Made by a program: the position numbers and the translations under genes
Shown here: piece by piece, positions 1 to 7,090 of the stretch
Layout: the number at the start of each line of letters is the position of its first letter
Numbering within the stretch: position 1 is the stretch's first letter
Notes under the pieces: model-generated
What the model was told of the DNA's origin: nothing
Database searches by the model: none
The model's input: the letters and a program-made list of their open reading frames with translations, nothing else
Assembly: GCA_025058915.1 (NCBI GenBank)
Contig: JANXEC010000007.1
Location: 1-17,702, forward strand
Source: Microcaldota archaeon
Lineage (GTDB): Archaea; Micrarchaeota; Micrarchaeia; Anstonellales; J096
Length of the DNA stretch: 17,702 nt
Direction: 5' to 3'

Positions 1-729
1 CTCTGGTCTAAGAGAGAAATAGAAGATGCAATAACAACCCCAGATGATAGGATTCAGGAGAAAATGAAGATGTTTGAAGAATTAGGGATTGAGGTAAATC
101 GAAAGAATTGGATATTGAATTTATCAATCGAAACTATTAGAAACAGATACAGCCGATTGAAAGAATTGGGCTTGGATCCAGAGGAATATAAAAACAGAAT
201 AGGATATACAGAGAAGAGGTTAGAATTTCTGGAACATCTATCACTCATATTGTTCCCTGAAGCAGCTAATTCTACTGAGGCCATTCAAAAAATGAAAGAG
301 GAATTCTCAAAGACATATCCTGACAAAATCATTTTGAACTATAACAAAATTATAAGAAGACTCAAGCTGTTAGAAAATACCAGAACAGTAGATGAAATAA
401 GAGAATATTTGAAAAAATATCCAGGATACCTAATAGCTCAAGTAGATGATCCAGATGTATATGCAAACATGTGTGATAGAAAAAAGGTCAAAGAAGATAC
501 GAAGATCTCGAAGGAACAGCAGATAGAAGAGAGGAGGAATAGAAAGAAGAGGATTCTTGAAAAAGAACTAGGAACTGAACGAATCCCTAAATACTTGCTA
601 AGAATCGGAGAACAGGAATTAATTGAAAGAATCGAATTCATAAAGAAGAGAATGGGTCTAGAACCAAAGCCATCTCAAATATTCAATATGGGCAAAAAAC
701 GCAGAGAGCAGATCATGTCTGACGAATGA
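1..729 (+). CDS. Helical-repeat protein resembling mTERF repeats (5' end outside window)
   Basis: The frame is open from base 1, so the gene probably starts left of the window; the ATG at 64 is internal to the same open frame. The visible 242 residues are highly charged and helical. They contain loosely repeated units of about 30-40 residues, each a helix ending in leucines and often LG followed by a turn: MKMFEELGIEV, IRNRYSRLKELGLDP, TEKRLEFLEHL, NYNKIIRRLKLLE and IERIEFIKKRMGLEP. Several units are preceded by Pro-x-x-Leu/Ile. This resembles the consensus of mTERF repeats, nucleic-acid-binding superhelices known mainly from eukaryotic organelles. A Lys/Arg-rich stretch (near positions 480-560) fits nucleic-acid binding. 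No enzymatic motif is visible. The repeat pattern is seen directly; the mTERF relationship and any role in transcription or RNA binding are inference. It could be an unrelated alpha-solenoid. Confidence 0.6.
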   Translation, partial: LWSKREIEDAITTPDDRIQEKMKMFEELGIEVNRKNWILNLSIETIRNRYSRLKELGLDPEEYKNRIGYTEKRLEFLEHLSLILFPEAANSTEAIQKMKEEFSKTYPDKIILNYNKIIRRLKLLENTRTVDEIREYLKKYPGYLIAQVDDPDVYANMCDRKKVKEDTKISKEQQIEERRNRKKRILEKELGTERIPKYLLRIGEQELIERIEFIKKRMGLEPKPSQIFNMGKKRREQIMSDE

Positions 730-1309
730 TTTTATTCCTGTGACTCCTTCATTATTTATTTCCCCGTTCCTATCGGTTGTATATCTGATATCTTGATCTT
801 TATCCCTGAAATCAGTCTGTTCAAGATATTTCTAACCTGTACAATCTTATTATCGCCATTATATGAATAATATTATACTAGAATTTATATTCCATTCAGC
901 ATTAACCTGAGAGCTATCATTTATTATCGACAGATGATTAGAGAGTAAATTGATATTCATAACCATTCTCCTACCAATGGTCATGAAACCAGCTACTATG
1001 TATGATTGGTTTGATAATATATTATGAAAAGAGCTCGAGGAGAGTATGTTGAACTGATCAGCTAGGATAGTAGAGTTCTCTACAGTACCGCCGTTAACTA
1101 TAGAAATGATAAACCATTCAAAGTCACATTTGCAAGAACTCTGCTATTCAGAAAGAGATTCTTGTTTCCAACATAGTTGATAGTGGTTTGATTTCCTATT
1201 ATGTTGAATACTGGATTGAAAGTTATGTTCACACAACTAGAATACAACAAGCATTTACGAATTGTACATAATTATTCACACTACATTGACTTGCAAATGT
1301 AACTCTGAA
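721..1309 (-). pseudogene. Decayed cell-surface glycoprotein gene (frameshifted remnant)
   Basis: No intact ORF spans this gene-free stretch, but the minus strand holds five consecutive protein-like pieces in shifting frames: 1309-1229, 1241-1098, 1101-859, 863-832 and 831-721. Piece 2 contains CVNITFNPVFNIIGNQTT and LANVTLNG; piece 3 contains GGTVENSTILADQFNI, SNQSYIVAG and INDSSQVNAEW; piece 5 contains DIRYTTDRNGEINNEGVTG. Pieces 2 and 3 together carry seven N-glycosylation sequons (NIT, NQT, NVT, NST, NQS, NDS, NSS) in about 127 residues. The TTDRNGE(I) pattern is typical of beta-sandwich (carboxypeptidase-regulatory/CNA-B-like) repeats in archaeal surface proteins. Four frameshifts in 590 bp argue for true decay. 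The remnant has no start codon, and its distal end runs into the 3' end of the neighbouring plus-strand gene. The parent family cannot be named. Confidence 0.6.
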
Positions 1310-1324
1310 AAAATTTAAAAACTA
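1309..1324 (-). terminator. T-rich terminator after tRNA-Glu
   Basis: On the minus strand the bases just after the tRNA 3' end read tagtttttaaattttttc, two T runs of 5 and 6. Archaeal RNA polymerase terminates at such oligo-T tracts without needing a hairpin. The placement directly behind the discriminator base fits a short tRNA trailer. Confidence 0.6.
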
Positions 1325-1397
1325 TGCTCCGACCGGGATTCGAACCCGGGTCGCCAGCGTGAGAGGCTGGCATCCTGGACCACTAGACGATCGGAGC
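1325..1397 (-). tRNA. tRNA-Glu(CTC)
   Basis: The minus strand reads as a 73-nt cloverleaf. The acceptor stem is gctccga/tcggagc with discriminator A. The anticodon stem ccagc/gctgg encloses the 7-nt loop ctctcac, giving anticodon CTC (reads GAG). The T arm is ccgggttcgaatcccgg with the canonical TTCGAAT loop. There is no intron and no encoded CCA. The mature 5' G lies 24 nt after the stop codon of the upstream DHH gene and 25.5 bp from the centre of a TATA-like TTTAAA, so it appears to have its own promoter, one that may start transcription at the mature 5' end. Confidence 0.96.
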
Positions 1398-1418
1398 TAA
1401 TCTATATCAGGAAAAAGA

Positions 1419-1428
1419 CTTTAAAAAG
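1419..1428 (-). promoter_or_regulatory. TATA box of tRNA-Glu, overlapping a stop codon
   Basis: The palindromic ctttaaaaag (minus strand ctttttaaag) is centred about 25.5 bp upstream of the mature tRNA 5' base. It overlaps the TAA stop codon (1421-1423) and last codons of the DHH exonuclease gene, so coding and promoter functions share these bases. The spacing equals that used for leaderless mRNAs elsewhere in the window. Confidence 0.6.
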
Positions 1429-2701
1429 ATTGATGCTCAGCCCTCCTTATCATCTCTCTGATAGATAACATCAGTCTGTCTAGATCGTCTTCTAATATCG
1501 TAAATCCTCCTGCTCCCTCATGCCCTCCACCCTCCCAGTCCCTGTTGTTGGATATTATTTCGTTTATTATCTGACCTACATTCACGGTTCTGCTTCTGAT
1601 ACTGACCTTCAATATTCCAGTCTGATCATCACTCACGCCTACTATTGTTTTGGTCTCACCTTCGCTCAGAATGCTCAGAACCACACCAAGAATGCTCGGA
1701 TCTATTTTCCCTCTACCATCGATATATATTATATCTCTATCATATTCCATGTTCTCCTCTGCATATCTGATAGCATCTCTGAGATTTCTCTGATATTTCT
1801 TCCATATCCCCAATCCTTCCCTGAGACTGTCTCTTTTACCTAAAACAATCTCCATTCCAACTCTAGCCTTACCTTCTCTCCCAGTTGCATTCACTATGCT
1901 AGTTAGCTCATTCATGTCTATTTCTCTAAAGGATCTGAGAACGTATACATCTCCATATATATCATCTAGCATCCCTAGTTTAGAGGCTTTCTCCAGTACT
2001 GCCCTGAGGAATATAAATCTCTCCTGATGTGTTAGGCTCATGTAGTCTCTCCATTCCTCCCCTCTCTTCTGTTTTATGCCTAGCTTCGATATGAACCTGA
2101 TTGCCTGTCTGTAGTCCACAGCAAAATCTCTGAACATATATCCTAACATCACAAACATAGGTCTTCTGTACTTTCCATACACCTTGAGATCTGTGGTTTT
2201 TATTACATCTCCATACCTCATCGCACTCTCTAGCAACTCTGCATTCGTTGATCTAAATGGGTACTGTCTATCGCCTATTGCCCCTAACAATCCAATTCCT
2301 TCACCTCTGTTTAGAACTATAGATGTAAGTCCTGATGATGAAATTCCTTTATCCCCATCTAGACCTATGAAGAAAGCATTCAGTAAATTGTTGTATTTAT
2401 TCTCAATCCTTGGATCGTGATGATCTATTACTAATGCTTCACCCAGTTCCTCTATAGAATTTGTTCCAAGATCTAATACTATCTTCTCTGGTATCTCTCT
2501 GATTTCATCTATGTTGAACCTGTTTAGTCCTCTCAGGGTTATGATCTCTGGCTCTTTGCCTAGTTCTGTAAGATACTGTTTCATTATGGCCGCAGAGGAA
2601 ATACCGTCTGTATCATAATGGTGTACTATCACAGGAGATTTGAAAGATTTTAATATCTCTCTAAATCTCTGGAATCTCTCCGTATATTCTGATTGCCACA
2701 T
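1421..2701 (-). CDS. RecJ/GAN-like DHH-family single-strand exonuclease
   Basis: A DHH phosphoesterase of the archaeal RecJ/GAN type, 426 aa. Visible motifs are HHYDTDG (residues 27-33, metal-binding motif I), VLDLGTN (about 75-81), VIDHHDP (about 91-97, the DHH motif), GLDGDKGISSSG (about 113-124), LLGAIGD, and a C-terminal DHHA1 domain with GGGHEGAGG (391-399). Metal ligands look intact, so it is probably an active Mn-dependent 5'-3' single-strand nuclease. Archaeal relatives act with GINS/MCM in replication (as Cdc45 counterparts) or in repair; which applies here is not shown. It is the last gene of the marC-lhr-phosphoesterase cluster and overlaps the preceding frame by 41 nt. GGGAG upstream of the ATG could act as a ribosome-binding site, but it also encodes the end of the previous protein. 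At 426 aa it is somewhat shorter than typical GAN proteins. Confidence 0.88.
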   Translation of the reverse strand: MWQSEYTERFQRFREILKSFKSPVIVHHYDTDGISSAAIMKQYLTELGKEPEIITLRGLNRFNIDEIREIPEKIVLDLGTNSIEELGEALVIDHHDPRIENKYNNLLNAFFIGLDGDKGISSSGLTSIVLNRGEGIGLLGAIGDRQYPFRSTNAELLESAMRYGDVIKTTDLKVYGKYRRPMFVMLGYMFRDFAVDYRQAIRFISKLGIKQKRGEEWRDYMSLTHQERFIFLRAVLEKASKLGMLDDIYGDVYVLRSFREIDMNELTSIVNATGREGKARVGMEIVLGKRDSLREGLGIWKKYQRNLRDAIRYAEENMEYDRDIIYIDGRGKIDPSILGVVLSILSEGETKTIVGVSDDQTGILKVSIRSRTVNVGQIINEIISNNRDWEGGGHEGAGGFTILEDDLDRLMLSIREMIRRAEHQSF

Positions 2702-3347
2702 CTCCCAATCTCCCTAACCTAAACACATCCATCCCATCACTGACATATAGAATAGCATTCCATCGATCTCTGCTGTTCAGTATCTCACTAGAGAACTTAG
2801 AGGATAGAACATCATTACCAGGACTGACGTTGTTGAATGCTGGTAGCAACAGCACATCTTCAAACTCTAGAAAACATATATATCTAGATGATCTGAACCT
2901 ATTACTCAGATCTATCACTGGATGTTCGTGACCCATGATGATAAATCCACCTCTATCTACACTCTTGTGACCATGCACAATTACATAGTCTTTGTACTCC
3001 AAACTCTCCTGTACATTGATATCTTTGGTTAGTAGATCTATTCCAGTGTCATGATTGCCCTGTATTACGAATATTTCAGAGAATATCTCTTTCGATCTCC
3101 TGATAAAACCTCTCACTAGATCTATATCTCTGAAATTAAAAGTATGTTTAAGATCTCCAATTATCACAAGAGTATCAGTATCGTGCTTTGAACTCAGGAT
3201 CTCTAGGTTTTTCAGTATTGGATCTGTGTTAACACCTTTCCTCAATCCAAGACTGTTCTCTATACCTATATGTAGATCTGCTACTAACAGATACTTGCCT
3301 AATACTGCTGCTCCAGATGGATCAAGCGTTATGTCTCTGATCTTCAT
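2661..3347 (-). CDS. Calcineurin-like metallophosphoesterase (archaeal SbcD/Mre11-related family)
   Basis: A 228-aa metallophosphoesterase. Its dinuclear-metal motifs are in the usual order: DLH (residues 24-26), GDLKH (64-68), GNHD (97-100), VHGH (124-127) and GHEHP (139-143). The family is the small archaeal SbcD-related type often encoded beside Lhr helicases; bacterial Lhr partners of this fold are nucleases or phosphoesterases. It overlaps lhr by 26 nt at its start and the DHH nuclease gene by 41 nt at its end, so the three are very likely co-translated and may act together on DNA or RNA ends. It lacks the capping and coiled-coil-binding regions of full-length Mre11, so it is not the Mre11 of an Mre11-Rad50 complex. 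Substrate is unknown. Confidence 0.85.
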   Translation of the reverse strand: MKIRDITLDPSGAAVLGKYLLVADLHIGIENSLGLRKGVNTDPILKNLEILSSKHDTDTLVIIGDLKHTFNFRDIDLVRGFIRRSKEIFSEIFVIQGNHDTGIDLLTKDINVQESLEYKDYVIVHGHKSVDRGGFIIMGHEHPVIDLSNRFRSSRYICFLEFEDVLLLPAFNNVSPGNDVLSSKFSSEILNSRDRWNAILYVSDGMDVFRLGRLGDVAIRIYGEIPEI

Positions 3348-5844
3348 GTTCTAGCATCTGTATGAGATCTAGAAGAAATCTTCTCTTATCTTTCACCTCT
3401 AACCTGTCTCCAGAATTCGAATTGTATATTACATTAAGTGCAAATGGAGATGGTCCTTGGAAGGATTTCACATATCTCCTCCTGTGTCTTAATTTCTCCA
3501 TATAATCAATCGCCTGATCCACTCTGAAATCTATGTTCATGATTTCATTATATGTTTCATTTATAAAAACATTATCCCTATCATCGATCATACTCTCGAG
3601 AATCCTATTCGATACATTCAGCGGAGATACTCGGAGATCACTTGAGATGATTGCAAACATCCTCATGAGAACGTCTTTGAATTTCAGTGAGAAACGCTGG
3701 GTTTGAAACACTACCTCCTTGAGCCTTCTGAGAAATTCATCTCTATTCATATCTATCATGTACTCAAGATCGCTCTCCTCTAGATCATAACTCTCTGGTA
3801 TAGCTATTATGAATCCATAATCACTCACAGCAACATACATGTCTTCTGTGATATTCTCTGCTATGTAATTCATATATGCCTTGGATATTGCTTCATTCAC
3901 TCTCTTACCAGCAACGTAATGAAATAGATAGAGGTTCTTAGTATCTTCATACCAGTTCTCGATCAATAAATTTTCTGTATCAGGTACAATCCCTCTTGTG
4001 TATGTTTTCTGATATTCTATGTATTTTTTGATCTGCTCAGCATACTTCATCTCTGTCCCTAGATATTCTGATATCTCCTGAACTGACATTGATTGTGCGA
4101 TCTTCCTGAATTTCTCTATCTCCAGAGCTATTTCGTAACTCAGAGGTAATGCCTCTGAGAACCAAGCAGGAATGTTTGGTTTGTCTCTATCTACCCTTTT
4201 CACGATTATAGTATCTCTGTGTGTCCCTACCATTCTGTATGGTTTCCCACTCAAAACAAATATATCACCTACTCTTATCTCTTTGGCATATTTCTCATCC
4301 AGAGACCCTATGTACCTATCTGTCTCCACCTCCTTCACAGGAATCTTTATGTCTTCAGATATTGTACCAGCATTCATATAGAATACCATTCTTGGTAGAT
4401 TGGAGAGGATTCTGTTGTTGAATATACTGATCTTCTTTCTTATCATATCCTTATAGCCATCTTTGAGGGTGTCTACGAGTTTCATGTACAGATCATAGGA
4501 TAGATCGCTGTATGGATAAGAAGATCTAACTATTTCGTAGAATTCATCTGGAGTGTAGGGAACTGGTTGGTATCCAACAGAAATAATATGTTGTGCTAGA
4601 ACATCAAGACTGTTCTTAGGGATGCTGATAGTATCATATCTACGCTGGTATATCATTCTATTGATCACGAGATTCTCCAAGAATACATCAAGATCAGTTG
4701 CTAGGAACAATCCCCTACTGGTCTGACCGAGGTTATGACCAGCTCTACCTATTCTCTGTAATGCCCTTGCAGAACTCTTCGGAGAATTCAGAAGTATCAC
4801 AAGCGAGATATCTCCTATGTCTATCCCTAACTCTAGACTGGTAGATGAGAATATTCCTTTCAGCTCTCCATTCTTCATCATCCTCTCAACTGTTAATCTC
4901 TCCTCTCTGCTTAGACTAGAGTGATGTATCCCTATTTGATAATTGAGAGATCTCTCTCTAATGGCATTCTGAACACTAAATCCCAAACCCTCTGCTCCAC
5001 TTCTAGTGTTTGTGAATATTAATACAGATCTCTCCTGGTTCATTCTATCTATCAGATATTCGATCAACTTGTTCCCTACCTCATCAGGATCATCTCTTAT
5101 AAAATCCTTTGCAACAGTATCAACTCTGATATCATAGAGTTTTGAATATGAAACATCTGCTATATAGCACTCTCTGTTAGCACCCACCAAGAACCTAGCA
5201 ACCTCATCCAGAGGAGCTACTGTTGCAGATAACCCTATTCTAGTGAAGTCTCGGTAATAGCTGAGTCTTTCCATTGATATTGCAAGATTTGTCCCTCTCT
5301 TGTTATCAGCTAGAGCATGGATCTCATCTACAACAAACCATTCTATATCTTTAAGATTATCTATCATCTGAGAGGAGAGCATCAGTAAAAGAGATTCTGG
5401 AGTTGTTATGAGAATGTGTGGTGGGTTCTTTTTCATTCTGGTTTTGTCTCTGCTCTCAGTATCACTTGTCCATACGCCTATTGATATGTTGTGTGGGTAG
5501 TAATTGCTCAAACCATCTAGAATAAACTGAAGATTCCTCTCCATGTCATTGTTGAGTGCTCTCAGAGGAGATACATATACAGAGTATACCTTTGTCTTCA
5601 GTTTCTTTGATTTTTTGATCTTCACAAGCTCATCTATAATCCCTAGAAATGCAGACAGTGTCTTGCCAGAACCTGTAGGAGAACTAACCAGTACATTCTT
5701 CCTATTCGCTATGTATGGAATCGCATATCTCTGAGGAGGTGTGAATGATCTGTAAGTATGTCTAAACCACAACCCGACATCCTCGTCAAGAATATCGTAG
5801 ATCTCACTATCAGTATAGATCCTGTCGATGTATTTTATCATCAC
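3322..5844 (-). CDS. lhr: Lhr-family ATP-dependent helicase (superfamily 2)
   Basis: An 840-residue SF2 helicase with the full motif set: Q-like region FTPPQRYAI (about 34-42), Walker A SPTGSGKT (55-62), YVSPLRALNND (90-100), TTPES (147-151), DEIH box (173-176), LSATVAP (205-211), then in RecA2 LIFTNTRSGAEG, GIHHSSLSREER, TSLELGIDIG and QRIGRAGHN. About 430 residues follow RecA2, as expected for the winged-helix and Lhr-specific beta-barrel core. The length fits the archaeal Lhr-core family (Hel308-unrelated 3'-5' DNA/RNA-DNA translocases in repair). The first codon listed is GTG at 5844; the next codon, ATG at 5841, is the more likely start and lies next to the marC stop codon (5846-5848), implying translational coupling. 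The end overlaps the phosphoesterase start by 26 nt. Confidence 0.93.
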   Translation of the reverse strand: MMIKYIDRIYTDSEIYDILDEDVGLWFRHTYRSFTPPQRYAIPYIANRKNVLVSSPTGSGKTLSAFLGIIDELVKIKKSKKLKTKVYSVYVSPLRALNNDMERNLQFILDGLSNYYPHNISIGVWTSDTESRDKTRMKKNPPHILITTPESLLLMLSSQMIDNLKDIEWFVVDEIHALADNKRGTNLAISMERLSYYRDFTRIGLSATVAPLDEVARFLVGANRECYIADVSYSKLYDIRVDTVAKDFIRDDPDEVGNKLIEYLIDRMNQERSVLIFTNTRSGAEGLGFSVQNAIRERSLNYQIGIHHSSLSREERLTVERMMKNGELKGIFSSTSLELGIDIGDISLVILLNSPKSSARALQRIGRAGHNLGQTSRGLFLATDLDVFLENLVINRMIYQRRYDTISIPKNSLDVLAQHIISVGYQPVPYTPDEFYEIVRSSYPYSDLSYDLYMKLVDTLKDGYKDMIRKKISIFNNRILSNLPRMVFYMNAGTISEDIKIPVKEVETDRYIGSLDEKYAKEIRVGDIFVLSGKPYRMVGTHRDTIIVKRVDRDKPNIPAWFSEALPLSYEIALEIEKFRKIAQSMSVQEISEYLGTEMKYAEQIKKYIEYQKTYTRGIVPDTENLLIENWYEDTKNLYLFHYVAGKRVNEAISKAYMNYIAENITEDMYVAVSDYGFIIAIPESYDLEESDLEYMIDMNRDEFLRRLKEVVFQTQRFSLKFKDVLMRMFAIISSDLRVSPLNVSNRILESMIDDRDNVFINETYNEIMNIDFRVDQAIDYMEKLRHRRRYVKSFQGPSPFALNVIYNSNSGDRLEVKDKRRFLLDLIQMLEHEDQRHNA

Positions 5845-5845
5845 T

Positions 5846-6439
5846 TCATATAGATGTTAGGTTTTTTATTATTTTTGTTGCCCCATTTAGTATCATGTTT
5901 GCTCCTATCGACATTATCAATAATCCAATTATCTTGTTGATGATATTTAGAGTCTCGTTTCCCAAGTATTTCACTATAACAAAACTTGATCTGAGAAAGA
6001 TATAGGCCAGTATCATCGCTACCAGAAGAGCTATAACTATCTCTACAATACTGAAATCCTGCTTCAGGGTGATTATAGTACTTATCAATCCAGGTCCAGT
6101 GAGCATAGGGGTTGCGATCAGTACTGAGGCCCTAGTCTGTGTGGATTTGGTTTTCTCCCTAAATGTTATATTCATCGTATTCTCTAGTCCTAAGAGAAAT
6201 AGAATAACCCCTCCTGCCACCCTAAATGCATTCAGATCTATGCCTAGGAAATTCAGTAGTGCATCTCCAACAAGCAGAAACATCAATGCCAGTATGAATG
6301 CAAGAACCACAGCCTCCAGAGCTATCTCATTCGCCTCTTTGGCAGATTTGTTTTGAGTGGATGCTAGATACAGAGGAATACTTGAGATTGGATTGAGTAT
6401 AAAGAATATCTTCACAAATACTGTTGCTATGGTGTCCAC
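5846..6439 (-). CDS. MarC family (UPF0056) integral membrane protein
   Basis: A 197-aa protein with six predicted membrane segments, roughly 5-27, 36-60, 73-89, 105-125, 130-148 and 165-188. It has the family signatures FFILNPISSIPLYLA near the N terminus, RVAGGVILFLLGLE, and IATPMLTGPGLISTII. MarC proteins are widespread inner-membrane proteins once linked to antibiotic resistance; their true role is unknown. The start is GTG at 6439, placed by family alignment (no ATG nearby) and by a TATA box 26.5 bp upstream that would make the mRNA leaderless. It is the first gene of the lhr cluster, with one base between its stop and the lhr GTG. A functional link to the nuclease genes is not evident. 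Confidence 0.85.
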   Translation of the reverse strand: MDTIATVFVKIFFILNPISSIPLYLASTQNKSAKEANEIALEAVVLAFILALMFLLVGDALLNFLGIDLNAFRVAGGVILFLLGLENTMNITFREKTKSTQTRASVLIATPMLTGPGLISTIITLKQDFSIVEIVIALLVAMILAYIFLRSSFVIVKYLGNETLNIINKIIGLLIMSIGANMILNGATKIIKNLTSI

Positions 6440-6460
6440 GTTTGTTATGCTCTATAGATA

Positions 6461-6471
6461 GGTTTAAAAAC
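6461..6471. promoter_or_regulatory. Shared TATA box for divergent marC and psmB
   Basis: The sequence ggtttaaaaac contains self-complementary TTTAAA (6463-6468). Its centre is 26.5 bp from the marC GTG (minus) and 28.5 bp from the ATG at 6494 of psmB (plus). No other AT-rich TATA candidate with correct spacing exists in the intergenic region, so this one element seems to serve both directions, giving two leaderless mRNAs. Confidence 0.6.
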
Positions 6472-6493
6472 GTATTCTATGTATCATACAAGT

Positions 6494-7090
6494 ATGGAAA
6501 ATATATTGAAAACAGGAACCACTACAATTGGATTCATTATAGAGGAAGGGGTGATTTTAGCAACTGATAAGAGAGCAAGTATGGGATACTATATAGCAAG
6601 CAAGAATGTGAATAAGATAGCAAAGATAGACGAGCACATAGGCATGACAATAGCAGGTTCTGTCGGTGATGCACAGTTTCTGATCAGACATTTACAGAAT
6701 ATATCAAGAATGTATAGAGTTGATAATGAGAAACCTATACCTGTAAAATCCCTGGTAAATTACCTATCTAATGTGCTTTTCTACTATAGATATTACTCTC
6801 CATTTCTGATACAGTTGATAGTAGGAGGGTATGATACAGAACCAAGACTTTTCAGTGTAGACATGGCTGGTGGGGTAACAGAGGAGAGATATGCTGCTAC
6901 TGGTAGTGGAACTACATTTGGGATATCTGTATTAGAGAATGAATACAGATATGATATGTCTATCGATGAGGCTGTGGCTCTTGCAGAGAAGGCAATTCGT
7001 ACTGCGATGCAGAGAGACATGGGGAGTGGTGAAGGGGTAAATGTTGCACTCATATCAAAGAACAGAGAATTTAGATGGATCAAAGTATGA
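6494..7090 (+). CDS. psmB: Proteasome beta subunit
   Basis: The proteolytic subunit of the archaeal 20S proteasome, an N-terminal threonine hydrolase. From the ATG at 6494 the protein has 198 aa, with the 8-residue propeptide MENILKTG followed by TTTIGF; cleavage after Gly8 exposes Thr1. In mature numbering Asp17 (ATDKR), Lys33 (VNKIAKI) and the later ATGSGT and QRDMGSG segments supply the expected catalytic and structural residues. The frame is open from an earlier ATG at 6479, but that codon lies only 13 bp from the TATA centre, upstream of the expected transcription start, so 6494 is preferred; an 8-residue propeptide also matches Thermoplasma-type beta subunits. It probably assembles with an alpha subunit encoded elsewhere. 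Its 3' end overlaps the next gene by 50 nt. Confidence 0.95.
   Translation: MENILKTGTTTIGFIIEEGVILATDKRASMGYYIASKNVNKIAKIDEHIGMTIAGSVGDAQFLIRHLQNISRMYRVDNEKPIPVKSLVNYLSNVLFYYRYYSPFLIQLIVGGYDTEPRLFSVDMAGGVTEERYAATGSGTTFGISVLENEYRYDMSIDEAVALAEKAIRTAMQRDMGSGEGVNVALISKNREFRWIKV
7028..7032 (+). promoter_or_regulatory. Shine-Dalgarno-like GGTGA for the gene at 7041
   Basis: GGTGA ends 8 nt before the ATG at 7041 and lies inside the psmB coding sequence. Because this gene is internal to a transcript it cannot be leaderless, and the well-placed GGTGA supports the overlapping start. Confidence 0.45.

Noticed and set aside
730..1320. Treating the gap as plain noncoding or as a regulatory RNA
   Set aside because: Minus-strand segments are long, protein-like and rich in sequons, which fits a decayed gene better; I saw no C/D-box or riboswitch-like structure.
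1520..1843. Long plus-strand ORF inside the DHH exonuclease gene
   Set aside because: It is a shadow frame of a gene with intact catalytic motifs on the other strand; its composition (Ser/Tyr/Ile-rich) is typical of an antisense reading. The other internal antisense frames were rejected for the same reason.
2336..2390. TGATGA-containing segment as a C/D-box sRNA
   Set aside because: No matching D, C' and D' boxes at proper spacing; it lies within a coding sequence.
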